DNA from: a bacterium UBP1_UBA4783
GTDB lineage: Bacteria > Krumholzibacteriota > Krumholzibacteriia > Krumholzibacteriales > Krumholzibacteriaceae
Assembly: GCA_002403075.1 (NCBI GenBank)
Contig: DHHB01000029.1
Span: forward strand, 1 to 46,335
Direction: 5' to 3'
Length of the DNA: 46,335 nucleotides
Part shown: piece after piece, positions 17,437-24,812 of the stretch
How the letters are laid out: each line of letters begins with the position of its first letter
Position numbering within the stretch: the first letter of the stretch is position 1
Notes under the pieces: generated by a model
Seen by the model: only the letters and a program-made list of their open reading frames with translations
Told to the model about the DNA's origin: nothing
Databases searched by the model: none
Made by a program: the position numbers and the translations under genes

Positions 17437-18378
17437 TCAGCGCGCCGGCGTGGCGCTTCCCCCGCCGAGCGCGGGAACGAGAGCGCCGAGCCCGGCGATG
17501 AGCCTGAGATCGTCGTCGCGCGTCTCGTACAACCCGGCCATTCCCGCCGCGGCGAGCTCCCTGCGGAGCAGGCGCGGCGTGTGGTCGTACGCCTTGCGGA
17601 AAGCGCGCACGAAGGTCCGCAGCTCGGCGCCGTAGCGGAGCGGATCGCAGGCGATGACGAGCTCGGGCACCGCTTCTCCCTCGAGCAGGACGCTGATCTC
17701 GCCCTTCGCGACGACGCCGGCCGCCTCGAGGGCGGCGAGCCGCTCGAGCGAGATCCCTCCGGCGTCGTAGACGCCGTGGATGACGGCGAGCGCGGTCCGT
17801 TCGTCCCGCGGTCGATCCCCCGAAAACGCGATCGTTCCGCCGTCGGTCAGCGCGCCCGCGGCCTCGAGGGCCCGGTAGGGAGCGAGGAACCCCGCCGCGG
17901 ATCCCGGCGCCGAGAAGATGACGCGCGGCGCGTTCGGAATCGGACCCGCGCCGGCGCGCACGATCACGGCGCTCCGCGAGTATCTGTGCGCTTCGCGCTC
18001 CGCCACGAGGAGCGGGCACGCGAGATCGCCGGCGGCGAGCCTCGACGAGGCGTCGAGCGCCGGCACGAGATACAGATCGCATCCCTCGAACGCGCTCCCC
18101 GGGGCGAGGTAGCGCCAACGGACGTCGCCGCATCCCTTCCCCCGGCAGAACTCCGCGAACGATTCGAGAGCCGCGTGCGAGCGCGTCGAATCGAAGGCGG
18201 AGACGCCGATCACGACCCGCATGTGCGCGAGATCGGTCGTTCGCACGAAGACGGCGCCGGCCGCGAGCGCCACGATCGCCGCGAACACGATGACGGACGC
18301 CCGCCGGTTGAGGTAATCCGAGACGAGGCTGTACCGCTGCTCCCGCCTGCCCTCGCCCGCCGCGCGTTCGTCGACCAT
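17437..18378 (-). CDS. membrane-anchored PhnD-like periplasmic binding domain protein
   Basis: 313 aa. A hydrophilic cytoplasmic N-terminus (about 28 residues) is followed by a single membrane anchor (VIVFAAIVALAAGAVFV). The rest resembles a PhnD/SBP-type fold: two lobes with VIGVSAFDSTRSHAALESFAEFC at the start of the mature domain, HRYSRSAVIVRAGAGPI and later GVYDAGGISLERLAAL, the position of the usual G-x-x-D-A-G motif. No ABC permease or ATPase gene is nearby, so transport is unlikely from context. A ligand-sensing or scaffold role next to ybbR and the amidase is possible. Recognition is at fold level only. The start is ATG 18378, 5 nt after the ybbR stop. Confidence 0.65.
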   Translation of the reverse strand: MVDERAAGEGRREQRYSLVSDYLNRRASVIVFAAIVALAAGAVFVRTTDLAHMRVVIGVSAFDSTRSHAALESFAEFCRGKGCGDVRWRYLAPGSAFEGCDLYLVPALDASSRLAAGDLACPLLVAEREAHRYSRSAVIVRAGAGPIPNAPRVIFSAPGSAAGFLAPYRALEAAGALTDGGTIAFSGDRPRDERTALAVIHGVYDAGGISLERLAALEAAGVVAKGEISVLLEGEAVPELVIACDPLRYGAELRTFVRAFRKAYDHTPRLLRRELAAAGMAGLYETRDDDLRLIAGLGALVPALGGGSATPAR

Positions 18379-18383
18379 GGCGC

Positions 18384-19325
18384 CTACCGTTTCGCCGAGA
18401 CGGTTACGTCGAAGGATTTCACCGACAGCCGGAAGCTGTCGATGCCCGCGGGCAGGATGACCTCCGCTTCCACGGCGAACGTGCCCCGGCTCCCCGGGGG
18501 AACGCTCAGGATGATGGAAACGTCGTCGGCCGTGAGGTTCCGGACGAGCTCCTCGGGGCCCTCGACGGTGAGGTCCGCGCTCGCCGGGGAGCATACGACG
18601 TCGAGATCCTCCTCGACCTGAAGGAGGGTCGGCGCGAGCCCCTCGATCGTGCGCTCCGCGCGGCGGGCGACGTCGAGCTCGACGAGCACCGTGCGGGGCT
18701 CGATCTCGATCCCGCGCGGCCGGACGACCGGCGTCTCGAGCGACACCTTTCCTCGGCGGCCCGCTATGTCGATCGCCTCGGTTCGGACTTCGGATACGGC
18801 GCGCATGGCGCTCGAGGGCCCGCGCGCGATGACGCGGTCGGGGGTAATCGCCGGCTGGCCGACGAGGATCAGCTCGCGCGGCAGCGCCCCGCGGAAGACG
18901 GCGCGCACGGGGAGCGCCGCGCTCACGCGCTCCTCGAGCATGATGGAGAGGGCGCGCGGCGCGTTGATGGAGACGTTATCCGGTTTGAGGCCCTCCGGCA
19001 GCGTGATCATGCCCTTCGAGAGAGGCACGGTGAGATGGCGCCCCTGCGCGCCGGCGAGGTCGACCGTCAAGCGCGCGCTGCCGAAGAGGCGGACCTTGAG
19101 AAGGTCGCTCCGCGCGCCCCGCATGGTGACCTCGATGTGGCGCGGGGCGTCGCTCACGACGATGAGGCTCTCCGGCACGTTCACGATCTCGAGCGGTATC
19201 TTGACCGTTTCGGTGCCCTCGATCTGAGCGGTCACGTAGAACCAGAGGACCACGGCGAAGAAGACCGAAACGATCTTGAGGGCGATGTTCGCCGTCACCG
19301 CACGCGTCACCGATTCCCATCTCAT
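18384..19325 (-). CDS. YbbR-domain membrane protein
   Basis: 313 aa. One N-terminal transmembrane helix (IALKIVSVFFAVVLWFYVTA) is followed by three to four YbbR-type beta modules (each with an F-x-x-P/VPV and V-x-A/V-G-P pattern, for example VRAVFRGALPRELILVGQ and VIARGPSSAMRAV). In many bacteria YbbR (CdaR) is encoded next to the diadenylate cyclase CdaA and regulates it. Here no cyclase gene adjoins it; the upstream neighbour is a cell-wall amidase. It starts 9 nt after the amidase stop, so the three genes form one operon. Regulation of c-di-AMP synthesis is possible, but context does not show it. Confidence 0.85.
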   Translation of the reverse strand: MRWESVTRAVTANIALKIVSVFFAVVLWFYVTAQIEGTETVKIPLEIVNVPESLIVVSDAPRHIEVTMRGARSDLLKVRLFGSARLTVDLAGAQGRHLTVPLSKGMITLPEGLKPDNVSINAPRALSIMLEERVSAALPVRAVFRGALPRELILVGQPAITPDRVIARGPSSAMRAVSEVRTEAIDIAGRRGKVSLETPVVRPRGIEIEPRTVLVELDVARRAERTIEGLAPTLLQVEEDLDVVCSPASADLTVEGPEELVRNLTADDVSIILSVPPGSRGTFAVEAEVILPAGIDSFRLSVKSFDVTVSAKR

Positions 19326-19334
19326 GCGCCCGAA

Positions 19335-20504
19335 TCACCGCTCCCCGGCGTTTTCCGCAGCCGGCGGGTGCTTCAGAAAAAACTCCTCGATCCCGTCCGC
19401 GAGCGACCGCGCGAGCCAGCGCAGGTAGCCGTCCTTCGCGACGATCGAGGCGTCCTTCTTGTTCGAGAGATAGCCGCCCTCGACGAGTATCGAGGGCATC
19501 GAGATGCCGCGCAGCACGACGAAGTTGCGTTGCCGGATCGCGCGAAAGGGGATCGGGGGATCCTTTTCCTTCTTGAGCGCGCGGGCGACCTCCTCCGTGA
19601 GGAGCGCGCTGCGCTGCATCGTGTTCGTGCGTGTCACGTCGAAGAGGATCGATTCGAGATCGCCGTTGACGACGCCCCCCTGCCCCTGCACCTCCTGCAT
19701 GAGGTGCTCGCGCTCGGCGACCGCCTCGGCGTTCTCGTCGACCACGCCCTCGGGAGAGATGATGTAGAGCTCGATGCCGCTCAGGCGACTGTCCCGGGCG
19801 CCGTTGAAATGGAGGCTCACGAACGCGTCCGCGTTGTGCTCCCGCGCCTTGAGCACACGTTTGTACCAGACGACGTCGTAGTCGCCGTCGCGGATGAGCA
19901 CCGCCGTGTATCCCTTTCGGCGCTCGATCTCCTCCTTGAGCATTCGCGCGAGCCGCAGATTGAGCGTTTTCTCGTGAATTCCGTGATGAACGGCCCCCGG
20001 CGCGTCGCCGCCGTGCCCGGCGTCGATGGCGATCACGTAGCCGGAGCTCTCCGCGACCCGCCGTTTCTCGGCGGCCCGCTTCTCGACCTCGGCGCCGCTC
20101 AAGGTCCGCGCGAGATCGATGACTATTCGATCGGGCCTCCCCTGCTCCGCTCTCAAGGGAAAATGTTTGAACTCGGTCTCGCGCGGCACGTCGAGAACGA
20201 CCTGAACGCCCGTCTTGAGCCGGTTCACGCGGATGCGCTCGATGACGCCGTCGCCGACGGCCTGATTTCCGACGCTCTTGGCGGCGGCGCACGCGGGGAG
20301 CTCGATCACGACCCGGTGAGGCCCGGCGATCGACCGGACCGAATAGCTCGTCTGGCCGCTCACGTCGATCACGACGCGCGTATAGTCCGGGGCCGTCCAA
20401 AAGCGGACGTCCCGCACCGTGACCGGGGCGGATGCGGCCGGAGAGAACGCGCCGGACGCGAGGCAGAGGATGGCGGCCGCGGCCGCGAAACGACGATAGA
20501 ACAT
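19335..20504 (-). CDS. N-acetylmuramoyl-L-alanine amidase (AMIN + Amidase_3)
   Basis: Periplasmic peptidoglycan amidase that cleaves the bond between MurNAc and the stem peptide. 389 aa with a signal peptide (residues 1-25), an AMIN localisation domain (about 28-130) and a catalytic Amidase_3 domain (about 165-375). Zinc ligands are recognisable: IDAGHGG (His), a Glu in GIHEKTLNL, and His in FVSLHFNGA; the catalytic Glu is in SILVEGGYLSN. The ATG at 20504 is chosen because GAGGTG sits just upstream and a signal peptide follows; a longer frame to 20594 begins inside the -35 box. First gene of an operon with ybbR and the PhnD-like gene. Confidence 0.93.
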   Translation of the reverse strand: MFYRRFAAAAAILCLASGAFSPAASAPVTVRDVRFWTAPDYTRVVIDVSGQTSYSVRSIAGPHRVVIELPACAAAKSVGNQAVGDGVIERIRVNRLKTGVQVVLDVPRETEFKHFPLRAEQGRPDRIVIDLARTLSGAEVEKRAAEKRRVAESSGYVIAIDAGHGGDAPGAVHHGIHEKTLNLRLARMLKEEIERRKGYTAVLIRDGDYDVVWYKRVLKAREHNADAFVSLHFNGARDSRLSGIELYIISPEGVVDENAEAVAEREHLMQEVQGQGGVVNGDLESILFDVTRTNTMQRSALLTEEVARALKKEKDPPIPFRAIRQRNFVVLRGISMPSILVEGGYLSNKKDASIVAKDGYLRWLARSLADGIEEFFLKHPPAAENAGER

Positions 20505-20565
20505 TCTGCACCTCAGAGGGATACGCCGGTCTCCCGCGCGGATGCGGCCGATCGGCACCGCAGGG

Positions 20566-20594
20566 AGTCTAGCCGGGGGCGCGCTCGTTGACAA
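20566..20594 (-). promoter_or_regulatory. sigma70-type promoter of amidase-ybbR operon
   Basis: Minus-strand TTGTCA (20589-20594), 17-nt spacer, TAGACT (20566-20571). Confidence 0.65.
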
Positions 20595-20631
20595 TAGAAT
20601 TCACCGGATATCGCGGTCCGCCGGACGCGGA

Positions 20632-21549
20632 TCAATCGTAGCAGAGGCCCTCCGGCATGACGTACGGAAGGGGATCCCGGTGAACGCCGCGATGGAGCAC
20701 CTCGTAGTGCAGGTGGCTGCCGGTCGAATGCCCCGTGTTGCCCACGAGACCAATGACCTCGCCGCGCTTCACCTTCTGACCCCGGGAGACGAGGATCTTC
20801 GAGAGATGGGCGTACCGGGTCTTGAATCCGTTTCCGTGGACGACCTCGATCATGAGGCCGTAGCCGCCGTTCCGCCCGGCCTGGCGCACGGTGCCTTCCG
20901 CCGTGGCGAGGACCGGGGTGCCGGTGCGGGCTCGGTAATCGATTCCGGGATGGTGAACGATCTCCCCGCGGAACGGATCCATCCTGCGCCCGTAGCGGCT
21001 CGACAGGAAGCCGCTCCGAAGCGGCCTGATCGAAGGCGTCGCCATCCGCACGTCGCGCTCGCTCTCGAGGATCGATATGACCTCGCGGTAGCTCTCGATC
21101 TGAAGCTCCGACTGGCGGATCATACGGCCGAGATCCTCGTCGATATCGCCGAAGAGGGAATCCGGGTACGCCCGCTCGAGACGGCCGAGATCGGGCTCGG
21201 GACCGCCGACGCCCACGCGCCACACGTCGTCGGGAATCGGATCGAGGCTCGCGATGAGCCGGGCCCGGTTCTGAAGCTCGAACCCGACGTCCATCCGGCT
21301 CTCGAGCCTGACGGCCTCCTCGCGGAAACGGACGAGATCGGCCCTGAGCTGCTCGTTTTCGGTTCTGAGCTTCGAAACGGTCGCGGTGCGGACGATCTCC
21401 CCGGATCGAACGGCGACGAGAACGATCGCGGCGACGATGATCCCCGCGGCCCCGGCGACCGCCGCCGCGGCGTGCGACCGCCGAAGACGGATCGACCGCA
21501 TGCCGGTATTGTCGCCGAGCTCGTATAAAAAGCGTATATGACGGTTCAT
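20632..21549 (-). CDS. M23 (LytM-type) peptidoglycan endopeptidase, membrane anchored
   Basis: 305 aa. A short cytoplasmic N-terminus is followed by one transmembrane helix (residues about 27-48), a coiled coil (about 55-90 and 125-165), and the C-terminal M23 domain. Zinc and catalytic motifs are present: HHPGIDYRA (H-x-x-x-D), YAHLSKI and HLHYEV. Such proteins act as cell-wall hydrolases or as activators of amidases; with intact ligands this one is probably active. The ATG at 21549 has AAGGAAG upstream. The frame is open to 21768 but that part overlies the promoter and terminator, so it is excluded. Confidence 0.92.
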   Translation of the reverse strand: MNRHIRFLYELGDNTGMRSIRLRRSHAAAAVAGAAGIIVAAIVLVAVRSGEIVRTATVSKLRTENEQLRADLVRFREEAVRLESRMDVGFELQNRARLIASLDPIPDDVWRVGVGGPEPDLGRLERAYPDSLFGDIDEDLGRMIRQSELQIESYREVISILESERDVRMATPSIRPLRSGFLSSRYGRRMDPFRGEIVHHPGIDYRARTGTPVLATAEGTVRQAGRNGGYGLMIEVVHGNGFKTRYAHLSKILVSRGQKVKRGEVIGLVGNTGHSTGSHLHYEVLHRGVHRDPLPYVMPEGLCYD

Positions 21550-21615
21550 CGGCTTCCTTCGCTGAATCCGCTCGTTCGGGCTTCGAGTGTCGAACACGAC
21601 GTCGCTCTTCCGGTT

Positions 21616-21645
21616 AAGGTAGTTTCGCGCCGGAAGCCCTGTCAA
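21616..21645 (-). promoter_or_regulatory. sigma70-type promoter of the M23 gene
   Basis: Minus-strand TTGACA (21640-21645), 18-nt spacer, TACCTT (21616-21621). Confidence 0.65.
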
Positions 21646-21709
21646 GCGAATATTCCCGTCCGGAGCGATTCGATGCAAGGCTCGTACCGGTCGAAGATGT
21701 CTCGGGTGG

Positions 21710-21754
21710 AAAAAAGCGAATCGGGCGGCGACCCGACGGCCCGCCGCCCGATTC
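21710..21754 (-). terminator. strong intrinsic terminator of the sigma-factor gene
   Basis: Perfect 13-bp arms (21718-21730 with 21742-21754, GAATCGGGCGGCG type) with an 11-nt loop, followed 2 nt later on the minus strand by six T. Confidence 0.9.
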
Positions 21755-21777
21755 ATGGGCATTTCCAAGAAATCAGG

Positions 21778-22671
21778 CTAGTCCTGCACGTACCCCTTGA
21801 GGTATTTGCTCCGCGAATTGTGCCGAAGCCGCAGGATCGCCTTCTCCTTGATCTGGCGGATGCGCTCGCGCGTGAGGTTCATCCGCTTTCCGATCTCCTC
21901 GAGCGTGAGCGGCTCTTCTCCCTCGAGACCGAAGTAGAGGCTCAATATCGCTCGCTCGCGATCCGTCAGCGTGTCGAGGGCCTTCTGCATATCCTCGCTC
22001 AGCGCGTTCACGTAGGTCTGCTCGTCCGGCGACTCGAGATTGTCGTCGGCGAGATAATCCACGAGCGAGTTCTCCTCCTGATCGTTCCCGAAGGAGGCGT
22101 CCAGCGAGAGATGGCTGTTCGCTATCTGCATAGTGTCCCGCACCTCGTCGTGCGGGAGCTTCAACTTTTTCGCGATTTCGTCGACTTCAGGGTTCCGTCC
22201 GAGCTCCTGATCGAGCTGCCGCGCGGCCTTGCCGATGCGGTACAGCGTGCCGGCGCGGTTGAGCGGCAGGCGCACGATGCGCGATTGCTCGGCGAGCGCC
22301 TGCAGCATCGCCTGCCGGATCCACCACACGGCGTAGGAGATGAACTTGTAGCCGCGCTTCTCGTCGAAGCGGTACGCGGCCTTGATGAGACCGAGGTTCC
22401 CCTCGTTCACGAGGTCCGCCAGGGAAAGCCCCTGGTTCACGTACTGCTTCGCGATCGATACGACGAAGCGGAGGTTCGCCTTCACGAGATCGTGCAGGGC
22501 GCCCTCGTCACCCTTGCGTATGCGCTTCGCAAGGTCCCTTTCCTGTTCCCGCGTGAGCAGCGGAGTGTTGTTGATTTCCTTCAGGTAGAGGTCCAAGCTT
22601 CTCTCCCCCGCGTACTCGCTTCCTCTCGGATCCGGATTCATTTCTTCCTTTTCCCTCAGTTCCTCGTCCAT
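21778..22671 (-). CDS. primary-type sigma70 factor (RpoD/SigA-like, short form)
   Basis: 297 aa, without the long N-terminal region 1.1 of proteobacterial RpoD, as is usual for FCB-group primary sigma factors. Regions are complete: 1.2 (SLDLYLKEINNTPLLTREQE), 2.1-2.4 (NLRFVVSIAKQYVNQGLSLADLVNEGNLGL and FISYAVWWIRQAM), 3, and 4 (ERAILSLYFGL..LTLEEIGKRMNLTRERIRQIKEKAI). The -10 recognition helix matches the housekeeping type, in agreement with the many TTGACN/TANNNT promoters in this window. It is a single-gene unit with its own promoter and strong terminator. It is called the primary factor by size and sequence; a second RpoD elsewhere cannot be excluded. Confidence 0.9.
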   Translation of the reverse strand: MDEELREKEEMNPDPRGSEYAGERSLDLYLKEINNTPLLTREQERDLAKRIRKGDEGALHDLVKANLRFVVSIAKQYVNQGLSLADLVNEGNLGLIKAAYRFDEKRGYKFISYAVWWIRQAMLQALAEQSRIVRLPLNRAGTLYRIGKAARQLDQELGRNPEVDEIAKKLKLPHDEVRDTMQIANSHLSLDASFGNDQEENSLVDYLADDNLESPDEQTYVNALSEDMQKALDTLTDRERAILSLYFGLEGEEPLTLEEIGKRMNLTRERIRQIKEKAILRLRHNSRSKYLKGYVQD

Positions 22672-23076
22672 GATTGCCCGCCTTCGATTCCTGAACCATG
22701 ACCGAGCCTTGTAAGACCTCTCGTCAGGTTATACACCCGGCGCCCGAAAAAGTTTTTGTTTCGGTGGGGTTCTACGTGCAGGTATCGTTGGCGAACGATT
22801 TACTATCCTGTCACCGCTTCACACACCATTCCTAAAGAAGTGTACCTGAAGCCCCAAAATATGTCAAGAATAATTACCGAAAAATGTTATATTCGCAATT
22901 CGTTGCCGCCGTTCCCGTTACGCCGGCGGAGCCCTTTGGGGGCGGTTCCACGGGCCACAGGTTTTTTTCGCCCGCGCCGCCGTATCGCCCCCTTTTTCGC
23001 ATGGCGCCCCGGGAACGGGATGTCGTAGAATCCGGCCCGTACCGAAGGCTGGATTTCTCTTTCAGGGAGCGGCATC
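22672..23076. other. divergent intergenic region between sigma gene and lpxH
   Basis: 405 bp, AT-richer in the middle. It holds the sigma-gene promoter (22839-22867, minus). The sigma-gene 5' leader is about 160 nt. For lpxH on the plus strand only a weak -10-like TATATT near 22890 is seen. Nothing else recognisable. Confidence 0.6.
22839..22867 (-). promoter_or_regulatory. sigma70-type promoter of the sigma-factor gene
   Basis: Minus-strand TTGACA (22862-22867), 17-nt spacer, TACACT (22839-22844). The near-consensus match suggests the housekeeping sigma gene is transcribed by its own product. Confidence 0.8.
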
Positions 23077-23835
23077 GTGCCTGAGGCGGCCTATTTCGTT
23101 TCGGACGCGCATTTCAAATTCGACGCCGGAGCGCCGCGCGAGCGTCTGAAACGCGAGCGTTTCGTCGCGTTTCTCTCGGGGCTTCGCGGCGCCTCCCGGC
23201 TCTACCTCCTCGGCGACATATTCGATTTCTGGTTCGAATCGCGCGGCTACGTGCCGCCCTTCTACGACGACGTCCTCGGCGCGATCGCGGCGCTGCGCGC
23301 CGGGGGCACGTCCGTCTTCATCGCGGGCGGCAATCACGACTGGTGGCTCGGCCGCCACATCTCCGGCACGCTCGGCCTCTCCGTGCTCCCGCCGCTCGCG
23401 ATCCACGACATCGGCGGTCATCGAGTCGCCATGACCCACGGCGACTCGCTCCTCCCCGGCGATCTCGCCTACAAGGCTCTGAAGGCGGCGATCAGAAACC
23501 GCGCCGTCGTCGCCCTCGCCCGCGCGGTTCCGCCCGGTCTCCTCTACGGCTTCGCGAGCCGTTTCTCGCGGGCGAGCAAGGAGGTCACCTCGAAGCGCAC
23601 GGAACGCTCTGCGCGCGACCTCGTCGCGATGGCGCCCGGCGCCTTCTTCAAATGGGGGAACGACGTCTTCGTGACGGGGCACGTCCACCGCCCCACCCTC
23701 GAGCGCTTCGACGGCCGGACGTTCGCCATCATCGGGGATTGGGAGCGGCACTTCTCCTATCTCGCGATCGAGGAAGGGGAGATCTCGCTGCGGCTCTACG
23801 GCGCCACGGAGACGACGCGGATCGAGAACCGGTGA
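23077..23835 (+). CDS. UDP-2,3-diacylglucosamine diphosphatase-like metallophosphoesterase
   Basis: 252 aa, calcineurin-like phosphoesterase fold, closest in appearance to LpxH, which makes lipid X in lipid A synthesis. Metal-site motifs are all present: SDAHF, GDIFDFWFES (the LpxH form of GDxxD), GGNHDWW, THGD and GHVHRPT. The GTG start at 23077 has GGGAG upstream. It stands alone on the plus strand, and its 3' end overlaps the convergent porV-like gene by 40 nt. LpxH function implies a lipid A outer membrane; a related UDP-sugar or other phosphoesterase role is possible because no other lpx gene is in the window. Confidence 0.85.
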   Translation: MPEAAYFVSDAHFKFDAGAPRERLKRERFVAFLSGLRGASRLYLLGDIFDFWFESRGYVPPFYDDVLGAIAALRAGGTSVFIAGGNHDWWLGRHISGTLGLSVLPPLAIHDIGGHRVAMTHGDSLLPGDLAYKALKAAIRNRAVVALARAVPPGLLYGFASRFSRASKEVTSKRTERSARDLVAMAPGAFFKWGNDVFVTGHVHRPTLERFDGRTFAIIGDWERHFSYLAIEEGEISLRLYGATETTRIENR

Positions 23836-24725
23836 CTGTCCCCGAGCTCGAAATCGAGCGGCATGTAGGCGTAATCGAACGCGAGGCTCCGGTACTTGAC
23901 GCCCGCCCCGAGCGTGAACCCCTGCGCGTAGTAGTTGCCCTTGTAGCCGGTGCGCACGGAGAGATGCGGGCCGTAGTTGTATTCGAGCCCGAGATGGATC
24001 TTCGCGTCGCCGTCGTTCGGAAAGAGGGCGTCCGCGGCGACGATCGCGTCTCCGTGCAGCCATGAAGACTCGTAGCGGTACGCCGCTCCGCCGCGAAGCG
24101 TGAAGGGCGGGTAGAACTTCTCCTCGACGAACTTCGCCTGCGGGCCGAGGTTCTGCATCGACGCGGCGAGCGTGAGCCCCTCGATCGCGCTCTTGTGAAC
24201 GAGGCCCGCGTCGAAGGCCCAGCCCGTCGCCGATTCGAAATCGATCTTCTCGTATATGACCTTGATCGACGCGCCGACGGAGAGGTTCGGCAGAACGTCC
24301 GTGGCGTACCCCCCGGCGACCGAGAGGTCGTAGGGAGCGAACGTGCCGTCCGGAACGAGCGACGGATAGTCCCCGTAGCGGTCCATCTCGCCGTAGTAGA
24401 GCCCCGTGAAGCTGAGCCCCGCCGTCCCTCCGAACATCTCGTTCAGCACGGTGATCTGCTCGAAGCGGATGTTCTGCACCCATTCGGCGTGCGTGACGCA
24501 GAGCTGGACCCCCTCGACCGCCGCCATGCCGCCCGGGTTGTAGTAGAGCGCCGAGGCGTCGTCGGCTACGGCCGTAAAGGCTTCTCCCATGCCGCCTGCG
24601 CGCGCGCCGTCGCCGAGGCGAAGAAAGAGAAAGCCGCTCGTCCCCGCCTCCCGGGCCGAGAGACTCGAGAACGGCGCCGCGAGCGCGGCGGCGGCGCAGA
24701 GCATCCGAGCGAGTGTGCGGTTCAT
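23796..24725 (-). CDS. PorV/UPF0164-type outer-membrane beta-barrel protein
   Basis: 309 aa with a signal peptide (1-24). The start of the mature protein, FLFLRLGDGARAGGMGEAFTAVADDASALYYNPGGMA, is the hallmark of PorV/PorQ and UPF0164 proteins (FadL-like 14-strand barrels). Alternating hydrophobic strands fill the rest, and the C-terminus ends with short strand-like residues. PorV is the shuttle/attachment protein of the type IX secretion system in Bacteroidetes; in deeper FCB lineages relatives occur with secreted proteins carrying FlgD-like ends, two of which are encoded nearby. No other T9SS component is visible here. GGGAGGAG precedes the ATG, and it has its own promoter. Confidence 0.88.
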   Translation of the reverse strand: MNRTLARMLCAAAALAAPFSSLSAREAGTSGFLFLRLGDGARAGGMGEAFTAVADDASALYYNPGGMAAVEGVQLCVTHAEWVQNIRFEQITVLNEMFGGTAGLSFTGLYYGEMDRYGDYPSLVPDGTFAPYDLSVAGGYATDVLPNLSVGASIKVIYEKIDFESATGWAFDAGLVHKSAIEGLTLAASMQNLGPQAKFVEEKFYPPFTLRGGAAYRYESSWLHGDAIVAADALFPNDGDAKIHLGLEYNYGPHLSVRTGYKGNYYAQGFTLGAGVKYRSLAFDYAYMPLDFELGDSHRFSIRVVSVAP

Positions 24726-24752
24726 GGCTCCTCCCGTCGTGGTATATATTCA

Positions 24753-24781
24753 ATGGTAACGCCGCCGGCCCGCCCGGTCAA
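24753..24781 (-). promoter_or_regulatory. sigma70-type promoter of the porV-like gene
   Basis: Minus-strand TTGACC (24776-24781), 17-nt spacer, TACCAT (24753-24758). Confidence 0.7.
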
Positions 24782-24812
24782 TGGCCGGCTTCGCCGGCGG
24801 AGCGCGCGGGCG

